The position numbers and the translations under genes were made by a program. DNA of 64,000 nucleotides from JAGNHN01 sp964590645 (GTDB lineage: Bacteria; Bacteroidota; Bacteroidia; Bacteroidales; JAGNHN01). The notes beneath the pieces are model-generated. The model saw only the letters and a program-made list of their open reading frames with translations, was not told the origin of the DNA and did no database searches. The DNA is taken from contig CAZPYJ010000007.1 in the NCBI GenBank assembly GCA_964590645.1, positions 62,001 through 126,000 on the forward strand, read 5' to 3'. Of the stretch, positions 8,913-16,797 are shown piece after piece. Every line of letters begins with the position of its first letter. Within the stretch, counting starts at the first letter, position 1.

Positions 8913-11849
8913 TTATTGGTCTTGCAGGTTTTCGTAAACTGCCTCCAGTATCCGGGTGCGGATATTCATTCTAGCCAGTTTGTTTTCCCCTCCATAGGGC
9001 CAGGTACGGTTTGAAAGGAAGACATATACGATGCCACTTTCTGCATCTGCCCATATGTACGTTCCGGTAAACCCGCTATGTCCGAAGCTGTTGAGAGATC
9101 CCGAGGCTGCACCGGGGCCGTTCTTTCTGTCATTCGGATCTGGTTTGTCGAAGCCCAAACCCCTGCGGTTTTTATTCAGCGGGAACTGTTGGCGCGTGAA
9201 TTCCCTTATGGTTACTGGTTCAAGGTAGCGCTTGCCGCCGTATATACCATCATTCAGAAGCATCTGCATCACCACGGCCATATCCGAGGCATTGGAGAAC
9301 AAACCGGCGTGTCCGCCCACGCCTCCCAACATCGCAGCCCCCGGATCGTGAACATCACCCCTGAGGATCATTTTCCGGAACGCCGTGTCGTCTTCACTTG
9401 GAACAATATTGTTCAAACAGAACACCGTGGCAGGCAGGAAGGCAGTATGGGACAAACCAAGCGGTTTGTAGAAGTGCTGATCCAGATAATCCTGTATCTT
9501 AAGCTCACTCACCCGCTCAATGATCTCCTTCAGGTAATAAAAGCCCAGGTCGCTGTATTTGTATTTTTTTTCCCTAAGGAGTTCAGAATCCCGGATATCA
9601 GCCCAGAGCGTATCCAGATAGGCTTTGTGCATATACTTTCCCTGGCTGACAGTAATGCTGAAGTCTTCATCCGGGTAATCGGAGAAGATCTTTCTGTGCT
9701 TATGCTCTGCATCCTGCAATCTTTTATAAAAAGGAATCCAGGGCTTCAGTCCGGCCTGGTGGGCCAATACATCGCGCAAACGCAGTGAGGCTTTATTGGA
9801 GCCTTTCAGATCAGGAAGATAGTCGGCCAAAGTAGCGTTCAGGTCAATGCGGCCCTCATCGTAGAGCTTCATCAGCGCCAGGGTGGTAGCCATCGTTTTT
9901 GTCAGGGATGCCAGGTCGTAAATATCGCTGGTGCTGACTGGCATAATGGAATCGTAAGTTTGGTATCCCAATGCTTTATGATAAAAGATTTTGCCGTCTT
10001 TGGCCAGCAATATCTGACAGGAGGGATAGGCTTTCTTTTGAATGCCTTCCAGGGCGATGGCATCAATCACCGATTCGATCTCAGGACGGAAGCCGGCACG
10101 CACAGGGCTTGTGATCGATAGCAGGTTGATTGCCTGCGTTTGAAGGCTGGTACCAGCCGTAAAGCCCCGTATGCTTACAGGAAGCTTGCCCTTGTGGTCC
10201 TTGGCTCCTGCCAGGGCCTGTGCAGCAGCTGTTTCTGCAAAATCACTTTCTTCATAAGCTATCTGTATTCCTGAAAGCTGATCTTTTTCTTCCAGTAGGT
10301 TCAGGGCGTAAGGGTTTCCAAAAACAGTAAGGATGACCTGCTTATCCCTGGCAAGCTGACGGATAAATGAAAGCGTCGCCTCATCGAGACCATAATTGCG
10401 TTGAGGCCATTGGGAGAGGCCATAGAGACCGACAATGATGGTACTGTAATTTTTCAGGGATTCCGCCACACCCTCTTTCTCAAAAACGGCAGGCTTAGGA
10501 GAAAGGTTAAAATGGTCAAAGGGGGCGTATATCTCAAGGGTTCGCTGAAAAAGGCTTGTCTCTTTCCGATTGATAGCAAGACTTGCGTAATTGCTCCGCG
10601 GGGCAGGAGCAAGGGGGATGATATCGCGCTGGTTTGAGATCAGGGTAATGGCATCTTTCAGGATGCGATAATGGATGTCGGCGCACTGATTTCCCTTGAG
10701 GGTTTGATCCCAATCTGTAGCAGCCGGGTCGAGGGGAGGAGCGATACGGGCCTTTTTCTTCGCCAGCAGTACCTTGCGACAAGCCTGGTCGATCATCTTT
10801 TCGCTGATTCGTCCTTCCAGTACTGCAGCTTCCAATGAGTCAAGCGCCCTGAGTGGATCAAGGGGCATCAACAGTATGTCATTGCCGGCTTGAAAAGCCC
10901 TGACCTCAATGGCACCGGGATTGCCGTACTCTGTCACGCCTTTCATTTCCAGGGCATCTGTAATGACCAAGCCCCTGTAGCGGAGTTTCTGCTTTAAAAG
11001 CTTGCTCACCCCCTTATGACTCAGGGTAAAAGGCAATCCCTTTTCCTCTTCCAGCGCTACCACATCAAGGTGGGCGGTCATCACCGCATCCACTTCATTT
11101 TTTCGGAGTGCTTTGAAAGGGATCAGGTCTGTCATTTCCAGGCTTTCCATTTTGCGCTGAATAACAGGTAAAGTATGATGGGAATCTTTGTCTGTATCTC
11201 CGTGTCCGGGAAAGTGTTTTGCTGTGCTGAGCACGCCGGCCTGCCGCAGTCCATCCACGTAAGCATTGCCTCTCAGGGCCACAGATTCCGGGTCTTCTCC
11301 AAAAGAGCGGGAATTGATCACCGGGTTTTGCGGATTGCTGTTTACATCCACTACGGGGGCAAAGTTGAGCTGTATGCCCAGTGCCCGGCACTGCCTCCCC
11401 GTCTCGGCCGCCATCTCGCGAATAAGATCAAGGTTCTGAACGGCACCCAGGGTCATTTGCCGGGGGAAATTCCAGGCACTGTCTACCCGCATTCCAACTC
11501 CCCATTCTGCATCCATACAAACCAATAAGGGTATGCTCGATACTTGCTGCAAACGGGTGGTGTGGCGGGCAATATCCGTCGGATTACCTTTGAACCAAAC
11601 GATACCACCCATTCCGTACTTCTCAACCAGGCTGTCCACCTCTGGAAGCAACAGCCCGTTCAGGTTGGCACGGATGAAGATTAACTGGGCAATCTTCTCC
11701 CGCAGCCCCATCGATCTAATCTGCTGTTCCACCCAAGGGTCTTTGGGCAAATCAGCCACCTCGCTTTCATATAAGCCCGGAGGGGCAGAAGCGCGCAAGG
11801 CAGGAAACAAGAGGATGAAAAGAAGAAGCGGGACTTTATATCTAAACAT
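8913..11849 (-). CDS. glycoside hydrolase family 3 / serine beta-lactamase-like fusion
   Basis: Predicted envelope enzyme of 978 residues. The ATG at 11849 begins a signal peptide; the upstream TTG at 11873 is not used. The N-terminal half is a NagZ-type GH3 domain. It has the catalytic-loop motif KHFPGHGDTD followed by SHH near residue 210 and the nucleophile motif ITDALEMKG near 295, expected to cleave N-acetylglucosaminides in peptidoglycan turnover. The C-terminal part (from about 590) is a class-C beta-lactamase/DD-peptidase fold with the S-x-x-K motif SLTK near 648, the YSD motif and the late HSGFTGT box. Such two-domain fusions occur in Bacteroidota and suggest coupled glycan and peptide processing of muropeptides. 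Confidence 0.9.
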   Translation of the reverse strand: MFRYKVPLLLFILLFPALRASAPPGLYESEVADLPKDPWVEQQIRSMGLREKIAQLIFIRANLNGLLLPEVDSLVEKYGMGGIVWFKGNPTDIARHTTRLQQVSSIPLLVCMDAEWGVGMRVDSAWNFPRQMTLGAVQNLDLIREMAAETGRQCRALGIQLNFAPVVDVNSNPQNPVINSRSFGEDPESVALRGNAYVDGLRQAGVLSTAKHFPGHGDTDKDSHHTLPVIQRKMESLEMTDLIPFKALRKNEVDAVMTAHLDVVALEEEKGLPFTLSHKGVSKLLKQKLRYRGLVITDALEMKGVTEYGNPGAIEVRAFQAGNDILLMPLDPLRALDSLEAAVLEGRISEKMIDQACRKVLLAKKKARIAPPLDPAATDWDQTLKGNQCADIHYRILKDAITLISNQRDIIPLAPAPRSNYASLAINRKETSLFQRTLEIYAPFDHFNLSPKPAVFEKEGVAESLKNYSTIIVGLYGLSQWPQRNYGLDEATLSFIRQLARDKQVILTVFGNPYALNLLEEKDQLSGIQIAYEESDFAETAAAQALAGAKDHKGKLPVSIRGFTAGTSLQTQAINLLSITSPVRAGFRPEIESVIDAIALEGIQKKAYPSCQILLAKDGKIFYHKALGYQTYDSIMPVSTSDIYDLASLTKTMATTLALMKLYDEGRIDLNATLADYLPDLKGSNKASLRLRDVLAHQAGLKPWIPFYKRLQDAEHKHRKIFSDYPDEDFSITVSQGKYMHKAYLDTLWADIRDSELLREKKYKYSDLGFYYLKEIIERVSELKIQDYLDQHFYKPLGLSHTAFLPATVFCLNNIVPSEDDTAFRKMILRGDVHDPGAAMLGGVGGHAGLFSNASDMAVVMQMLLNDGIYGGKRYLEPVTIREFTRQQFPLNKNRRGLGFDKPDPNDRKNGPGAASGSLNSFGHSGFTGTYIWADAESGIVYVFLSNRTWPYGGENKLARMNIRTRILEAVYENLQDQ

Positions 11850-12178
11850 CAGAGTACAGGCTTTGGTCGACAAAAATAGTATTCTGCCCCTTCAAAGCCT
11901 TCCGGATAGGAGGAATTTGCTAACAGAAAAAGGTTAATTTAATGTTCAATGGATCAGTTTTGAATGTCCATCTCAATGATAATATGAAAGGAGTTAATGG
12001 GCAAGTCCGCTTGACTTGGACTTAGTATCTTGTGTCAGATGGGGATGCAGGCTCTGTTCGGAAATGTGCACCCAAATGAAGCAATGCGGACAATCTGTCA
12101 TCAATAAAAATGCAGATGTGTTTGGCAATGTGTAAGATGTGCTTCGCTGGAACAGTCTTTGCAAATCCTGGGAACCCA
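11850..12178. other. intergenic region between divergent GH3 and TonB receptor genes
   Basis: Apart from the -7 box of the GH3 gene, I see no gene, strong hairpin or repeat here. Short open frames on both strands lack any protein-like composition. A promoter for the TonB receptor must lie here, but no clear TAnnTTTG precedes its start. Confidence 0.5.
11871..11878 (-). promoter_or_regulatory. Bacteroidota -7 box, GH3 gene
   Basis: TATTTTTG on the minus strand matches TAnnTTTG and lies 21 bases before the chosen ATG at 11849. Its position also argues against the TTG start at 11873, which lies inside the box. Confidence 0.5.
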
Positions 12179-14557
12179 ATGAAAAATGCCTGTACTATGC
12201 ATCGAAGTCGTACATCTTTGTTTCTGATACTGCTATTCCTCTCCGCAGCAGCCTTCCCCCAGGAGCTCACCCAGACTTTGCGTGGCCGGGTTAGGGATGC
12301 TTATACCAATATGCCTTTGCCCGGCGCCAATGTGATTGTACCGGGATCGGTGCCACTCAAGGGAACCGTCACCAATATCGATGGGTACTTCCGTCTTGAG
12401 GATTTGCCGGTAGGCCGCGTCGATATAGAAATCAGTATGCTGGGATACCAAAGTCAGCGCCTGAATCATCTGCTGCTTACAAGCGGGAAGGAATTGGTGA
12501 TAGAAGTGAGCCTGGAAGAGAAGGTGTATGAGCTGACATCGGTGGAAATAGTGCCTGAGGTTCGTAAAGATCAGGCGGTGAATGAGATGGCAATGGTGAG
12601 CGCCCGCTCTTTCAGCATAGAGGAAACCGAGCGCTATGCCGGAAGCCTGGGGGATCCCTCCAGAATGGCAGCCAATTTCGCAGGGGTGACTTCTGTGTCA
12701 GATCAGCGCAATGATATCATTATCCGGGGAAATTCCCCCTTGGGTCTGCTTTGGCGGTTGGAAGGCGTGGATATCCCCAACCCCAACCATTTTGGTTCCC
12801 TGGGTTCTACAGGTGGACCCATCAGTATGCTCAACAACAACCTCCTGGCCAATTCCGATTTCTATACCGGCGCCTTTCCGGCTTCCTACGGAAATGCACT
12901 GGCGGGTGCTTTCGATCTGCGGATGCGCAATGGGAACAATCAGAAACGGGAGTTTATGGGCCAGGTGGGTTTCAATGGTTTTGAGGCCGGCGCAGAAGGC
13001 CCTTTTTCCCCATCCTCACAGGCATCTTACCTCATCAGTTTTCGCTATAGCACCCTGGAAGCACTGCGCGCCCTGGGGATGAGCTTTGGCACAGGCGCAG
13101 CCATTCCCAAATACAAAGATCTTTCCTTTAAACTGAATTTCCCCCTGAAGAAAGGGAACCTCTCCCTTTTCGGACTGGGAGGCAACAACCAGATTTCGAT
13201 GCTCGACAGCCAGGAGGACGATGCCCAATACGGCTTCGCCGGAACAGATCTGTACTATAAAAACAAGATGGGGGTGCTGGGGCTCCGGCATCAGCATTAC
13301 CTGAGCGAGGATACCCGGATTGTCACCGCCTTGTCTGTTTCCGGAATTGATGGGGAAACAGAGATTTACGACCTGAGCTTCAGCCTGGATACGGCAGACA
13401 TCACCGAGCGCTTGTGGGAAGGAAAATATACCTTGAGTACATCTATATATCACCGTTTTAACCGCCGGAACCTTCTGAACGCAGGGCTGGTCTATGATTA
13501 TTACGAGGTACATTATGTTGGGGAGGCCTGGAACGGAAAGCTGGGCAGGGGCTTGTTTTATCTGAACAATACCGGGACGATGGGTTTTGGCAGGGCATTT
13601 CTCCAATGGAAACACCGCTTCTCGGATGCGCTCTCCCTGAACGCCGGATTGCACGCAGCACGCCTGTTTTTAAATGCAAGCCAGAGCCTGGAACCGCGCC
13701 TGGCTGTGAAATGGGACTTCCGGCCCGCCCAATCATTGAACTTCGGCTTCGGAATGCACAGTCAATCGCAGATGCGTGCGGCCTATTTCAGTCAGCGACT
13801 GACAGACACAGTGGCCGGACATTACGAAACCACCAACCGCCACCTGGACTTCACCCGGGCCCTGCACCTTGTGACGGGCTACGAGCGCTTATTGGGAGAG
13901 GGGCACCGCCTGAAAGCAGAAGCCTATTTTCAGTACCTCTATGATGTGCCTGTAGCCTGGCGCAGGCCTGAGTTCTCCCTGATCAGTCAGGGCGGCGCAT
14001 ACTCCTTTATGACTTACGATAATATGGAGAACAGTGGAATCGGACGCAATGTGGGCATAGAGCTGACCCTTGAAAAATTCCTACAAAAGGGTTTCTACTA
14101 TCTATTAACCACTTCCCTTTTTGATGCACGATACCGGGGATATGATGGAGAATGGCGGCATTCGGCATTCAGCAATAACTTTGTATTCAATGTTTTGGGA
14201 GGATATGAGTGGAAAACCGGAAAGCGGGGAATGCTGGCCTTTGACCTGAAAGGGGTGTATGCAGGCGGCAGCCGCTATTTGCCGGTGGATGAAGAAGCTT
14301 CAAGGGAGGATGAGGCTACTCGATACGACTGGGACCAGGCCTATGCCTCAAGATTTCCGGACTACTTCAGATTAAATGCCCGCCTCACCTATCGCCTGAA
14401 CAGCCAGTCGCTGAACCAGGAATGGGCTGTGGATATGCAAAACCTGACCAACCATCAGAATGTCTTTACACAAAGCTGGGACAAACATAAGGAAGAAGTA
14501 AGCACCGCCTACCAAATGGGGTTTATGCCGATGTTGACCTATCGCATTCATTTTTAG
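12179..14557 (+). CDS. TonB-dependent receptor with CarboxypepD_reg-like N-domain
   Basis: Outer-membrane receptor, 792 residues from the ATG at 12179; an ATG at 12197 gives a tidier signal peptide ending SAAAFPQ and is also possible. After the signal comes a carboxypeptidase regulatory-like beta sandwich (GRVRDAYTNMPLPGANVIVP), then a plug domain (RNDIIIRGNSPLGLLWRLEG and FYTGAFPASYGNALAG), then a long aromatic-rich 22-strand-type barrel ending RIHF, a normal terminal strand. There is no SusD partner next to it, so it is not a polysaccharide-utilisation pair; iron or other small ligands are possible. It is followed at once by the repeat island. Confidence 0.88.
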   Translation: MKNACTMHRSRTSLFLILLFLSAAAFPQELTQTLRGRVRDAYTNMPLPGANVIVPGSVPLKGTVTNIDGYFRLEDLPVGRVDIEISMLGYQSQRLNHLLLTSGKELVIEVSLEEKVYELTSVEIVPEVRKDQAVNEMAMVSARSFSIEETERYAGSLGDPSRMAANFAGVTSVSDQRNDIIIRGNSPLGLLWRLEGVDIPNPNHFGSLGSTGGPISMLNNNLLANSDFYTGAFPASYGNALAGAFDLRMRNGNNQKREFMGQVGFNGFEAGAEGPFSPSSQASYLISFRYSTLEALRALGMSFGTGAAIPKYKDLSFKLNFPLKKGNLSLFGLGGNNQISMLDSQEDDAQYGFAGTDLYYKNKMGVLGLRHQHYLSEDTRIVTALSVSGIDGETEIYDLSFSLDTADITERLWEGKYTLSTSIYHRFNRRNLLNAGLVYDYYEVHYVGEAWNGKLGRGLFYLNNTGTMGFGRAFLQWKHRFSDALSLNAGLHAARLFLNASQSLEPRLAVKWDFRPAQSLNFGFGMHSQSQMRAAYFSQRLTDTVAGHYETTNRHLDFTRALHLVTGYERLLGEGHRLKAEAYFQYLYDVPVAWRRPEFSLISQGGAYSFMTYDNMENSGIGRNVGIELTLEKFLQKGFYYLLTTSLFDARYRGYDGEWRHSAFSNNFVFNVLGGYEWKTGKRGMLAFDLKGVYAGGSRYLPVDEEASREDEATRYDWDQAYASRFPDYFRLNARLTYRLNSQSLNQEWAVDMQNLTNHQNVFTQSWDKHKEEVSTAYQMGFMPMLTYRIHF

Positions 14558-14568
14558 CGAGAAAAGCG

Positions 14569-14689
14569 ACCCTTCGGCTGCACTTCGGCTACCCTTCGGC
14601 TGCACTTCGGCTACACTTCGGCTACCCTTCGGCTGCACTTCGGCTACCCTTCGGCTACCCTTCGGCTACCCTCCGGCTACCCTTCGGCT
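14569..14689. repeat. 11-bp tandem repeat, 11 copies
   Basis: Units of ACCCTTCGGCT and GCACTTCGGCT (plus one ACACTTCGGCT and one ACCCTCCGGCT) run without interruption for 121 bases. The invariant core is CTTCGGCT apart from the single CTCCGGCT. Confidence 0.92.
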
Positions 14690-14691
14690 AT

Positions 14692-14743
14692 GCTCAGGGC
14701 AAGCGCTCAGGGCAAGCGCTCAGGGTAAAAGCTCAGAGCAAGA
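14692..14743. repeat. 13-bp tandem repeat, 4 copies
   Basis: Two identical GCTCAGGGCAAGC units are followed by GCTCAGGGTAAAA and GCTCAGAGCAAGA, directly after the 11-mer array. Confidence 0.88.
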
Positions 14744-14752
14744 GTTCGACAA

Positions 14753-14784
14753 GTGGTTTGTTTTCGCTTCGCTCACCAAACCAC
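14753..14784. repeat. inverted repeat GTGGTTTG / CAAACCAC
   Basis: A perfect 8-bp stem with a 16-base loop rich in TTCGC. It is one of three hairpins spaced through the island. Confidence 0.75.
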
Positions 14785-14796
14785 AGTCTCTCTTCA

Positions 14797-14831
14797 ACTG
14801 ACCACTGATCACTGATCACTGATCACTGCCC
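14797..14831. repeat. 7-bp tandem repeat, 5 copies
   Basis: ACTGACC, three ACTGATC, then ACTGCCC, head to tail. The same heptamer family recurs at 14913-14982. Confidence 0.85.
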
Positions 14832-14832
14832 T

Positions 14833-14855
14833 CCCGATTCACTTCGTTCATCGGG
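14833..14855. repeat. inverted repeat CCCGAT / ATCGGG
   Basis: A 6-bp perfect stem around TCACTTCGTTC, lying between the two heptamer arrays. Confidence 0.65.
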
Positions 14856-14872
14856 ATGAGTTCGACTAAGCA

Positions 14873-14896
14873 TTCTGCTGCGCTACGCTTGCAGAA
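14873..14896. repeat. inverted repeat TTCTGC / GCAGAA
   Basis: A 6-bp perfect stem with a 12-base GC-rich loop. It is the third hairpin of the island. Confidence 0.6.
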
Positions 14897-14912
14897 CGCA
14901 AGTCTCACTTCA

Positions 14913-14982
14913 ACTGCCCACTGCCCACTGCCCACTGACCACTGATCACTGATCACTGACCACTGACCACTGACCACTGTTC
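14913..14982. repeat. 7-bp tandem repeat, 10 copies
   Basis: Ten heptamers of the form ACTGNNC (three ACTGCCC, then a mix of ACTGACC and ACTGATC, ending ACTGTTC). The last unit overlaps the stop codon of the leftward gene ending at 14981. Confidence 0.88.
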
Positions 14983-15760
14983 ATTCTTCCTTCAAAGCGC
15001 GATTGTACTTCCGGCCAAAACTGTAACTGACGTAGAAATTCAGGAAATAATACTCTTTGTCGTTGAAAGCCATAATCTCCACCGGGGTCACAGGGAAAAC
15101 ATCCAGCACCGCACCCACCTCCAGCATCCTGATTTTCTCATAGTCAGGGCTATATTCAAAATTAAAGCCGAAGCGGGCATAGCCCCCGGGATGGACGCTT
15201 ACCTTATCAAAACCCAGCAGGAAGCTGGCCCTGCCGTGGATATTGTCCAGGAAATGTTCTTCGGGATCATACTTCTCAGTGCTAATGGAGAATTCGTAAA
15301 ATGAACTGGTAAACTGAATGATATGCAGATAAATGGGCTTGGCAATGGCCACGGAGGCTCCCAATCCGTAGAAATACCTTACCTCCACTCCGCCTTCATA
15401 AGGTTTGCGATTCAGTTGCCGATGATGGCTGTATCCTGCCCGGGCAAGCCAAACCGAGTTCATTTTGCCGTAGGCGTAGCTTTTTGAATTGTTGAAATAG
15501 GGATTGACCGTCCTGATCTCTTTCGGGGAGCGCATCGTGAGCAATTCAAACTCCATCAGGTTCTTACGGAAAACATTGTTGCTGCTGCCCCTCCGGAAAT
15601 GTGCGCCGTACCCCAGGGTATGCAGGTGCAATCCTCCGTGGATCTCTTTCCTGAGCAGTACCTCACCCCCTTCTTCTTCTGCGAGAAGATCATCGCCCAA
15701 TTCCTGTGCAGGAAGGGTGAAAAAAAAGAGGGGTAATATGAGCAGCAGGAGGATGCGCAT
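14981..15760 (-). CDS. predicted outer-membrane protein, unknown function
   Basis: 259 residues from the ATG at 15760, which begins an ideal signal peptide (MRILLLLILPLFFFTLPA, then QE). The long upstream extension of the reading frame overlaps the small lipoprotein gene in another frame and is not used. The mature protein alternates aromatic and polar residues and has about a dozen probable beta strands (for example VEVRYFYGLGASVAIA and YYFLNFYVSYSFGRKY), so it is probably a barrel. A similar leftward partner, a 42-residue lipoprotein, ends 8 bases upstream. I do not recognise the family. Confidence 0.65.
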   Translation of the reverse strand: MRILLLLILPLFFFTLPAQELGDDLLAEEEGGEVLLRKEIHGGLHLHTLGYGAHFRRGSSNNVFRKNLMEFELLTMRSPKEIRTVNPYFNNSKSYAYGKMNSVWLARAGYSHHRQLNRKPYEGGVEVRYFYGLGASVAIAKPIYLHIIQFTSSFYEFSISTEKYDPEEHFLDNIHGRASFLLGFDKVSVHPGGYARFGFNFEYSPDYEKIRMLEVGAVLDVFPVTPVEIMAFNDKEYYFLNFYVSYSFGRKYNRALKEE

Positions 15761-15768
15761 CGGGAATA

Positions 15769-15897
15769 CTAATAAGCAATTTCTTTCTGATATCTCTTGC
15801 TCTCCCCATAGGCAGGGCACTTCTCCGTGGATTTGCAGCTGGAAACCAGGAGTACGAGTCCGGAAAGCAGGATGAATGCGATTGCCAGTTTTTTCAT
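15769..15897 (-). CDS. 42-residue lipoprotein, unknown function
   Basis: ATG at 15897 and TAG at 15769-15771 encode a 42-residue protein with a lysine start, a 16-residue hydrophobic core and a lipobox LVSSC with the cysteine at residue 21. The mature peptide is only 22 residues and contains a second cysteine (STEKCPAYGESKRYQ). The lipobox, lack of stops and 8-base spacing to the next ORF argue that it is real and translated with it. Its brevity keeps it out of most gene calls. Confidence 0.65.
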   Translation of the reverse strand: MKKLAIAFILLSGLVLLVSSCKSTEKCPAYGESKRYQKEIAY

Positions 15898-15997
15898 ACG
15901 AGCGGATTATTTTAGACAAATGTACACATTTTACTATGTCGGGTGCAATCGAGGTGGTGTTCAGCCTTCATTCTAACATCAATGCTGACAGAATGTT

Positions 15998-16005
15998 TAG
16001 CTTTG
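15998..16005 (+). promoter_or_regulatory. Bacteroidota -7 box, ung
   Basis: TAGCTTTG matches TAnnTTTG and lies 12 bases before the ung ATG, implying a very short leader. The -33 element is not evident. Confidence 0.4.
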
Positions 16006-16017
16006 TATCTTTAGCCA

Positions 16018-16698
16018 ATGAAAGCGGCCGTCAATCCCCAAATCAGCCCTGGCTGGAAAAAGGCACTGGAAGAAGAATTCAGGCAGCCCTATTTTGCGGC
16101 CCTTAAATCTTTTCTGGTGGAGGAGCGCACGAAATATACGGTCTATCCTCCCGGCCATCAGATTTTTTCAGCTTTCAATGCCACCGATTTTGAGGATGTG
16201 AAGGTGGTGATACTGGGACAGGATCCTTACCACGGCCCCGGACAGGCCCACGGGCTGTGCTTCTCCGTTCCTGACGGGATTCGAAAACCGCCTTCTTTGC
16301 AAAACATTTTGAAAGAGTTTCAAGAAGACCTTGGAATAGCTGTTCCGGAACACGGAAGCCTTGTACCCTGGGCTACGCAGGGGGTGCTGCTGCTGAATGC
16401 CACCCTCACCGTCAGGGCCAATACGGCAGGATCACATCAAAAAAAAGGATAGGAACGTTTTACCGATAAAGCGATTTATAAACTTTCAAGGGAGCGGGAA
16501 AACCTGGTCTTTATGTTGTGGGGACGATTTGCGCAGGCAAAGAAAGGGCTCATCGATCCTGAGAAGCACTGCATTCTTGAAGCAGCGCACCCCTCGCCAT
16601 TGTCGGCTCACAATGGCTTCTTCGGCTGCCGCCACTTCTCCCAGGCAAATGCCTACCTGAAACGTGCCGGCAAAGAAGCGGTAAACTGGCAATTGTAG
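16018..16698 (+). pseudogene. ung: uracil-DNA glycosylase interrupted by an in-frame TAG
   Basis: Family 1 uracil-DNA glycosylase that removes uracil from DNA, the first step of base-excision repair. Frame 16018-16449 carries the N-terminal 144 residues with the water-activating loop GQDPYHGPGQAHG and LLNATLTVRA. A TAG at 16450-16452 follows SHQKKG. The same frame continues as ERFTDKAIYKL, then VFMLWG, then the HPSPLSAHNGFFGC loop with the catalytic His and intercalating Leu, ending HFSQANAYLKRAGKEAVNWQL and TAG at 16696. Homologues have Trp at the TAG position (GWExFTD), so this looks like one TGG-to-TAG change. The truncated product would lack the HPSPLS loop and be inactive. It may be a real mutation, or a sequencing or assembly error. 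Confidence 0.9.
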
Positions 16699-16797
16699 AA
16701 ACAAGGAAAGCAGGCCATTCTGCAACACAAAACTTTGCGGTGGATTTCATATCTAAAATAATCCCTATCTTTTCCGACTAATTTCAAAAAACCAAGT

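Larger units (their letters stand above)
14558..14980. other. gene-free repeat island
   Basis: No credible gene. The stretch is built almost entirely from short tandem repeats and small inverted repeats, itemised separately, in the order 11-mer array, 13-mer array, hairpin, 7-mer array, two hairpins, 7-mer array. The last array runs into the stop codon of the leftward gene at 14981. Confidence 0.8.

Noticed and set aside
14797..14982. CRISPR array
   Set aside because: The repeats are 7 bp, contiguous and without spacers; there are no cas genes.
14981..15919. 312-residue form of the outer-membrane protein starting at 15919
   Set aside because: The first 53 residues overlap the small lipoprotein gene in another frame, and the ATG at 15760 starts a proper signal peptide.
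16450..16452. TAG read as a sense codon in this organism
   Set aside because: Neighbouring genes end in TAG (for example the aminotransferase at 3960-3962 and the TonB receptor at 14555-14557), and ung itself ends in TAG.
16018..16698. Frameshift as the cause of the broken ung gene
   Set aside because: Both parts are in the same frame and align without gap or insertion to the family pattern around GWExFTD; only a stop codon intervenes.
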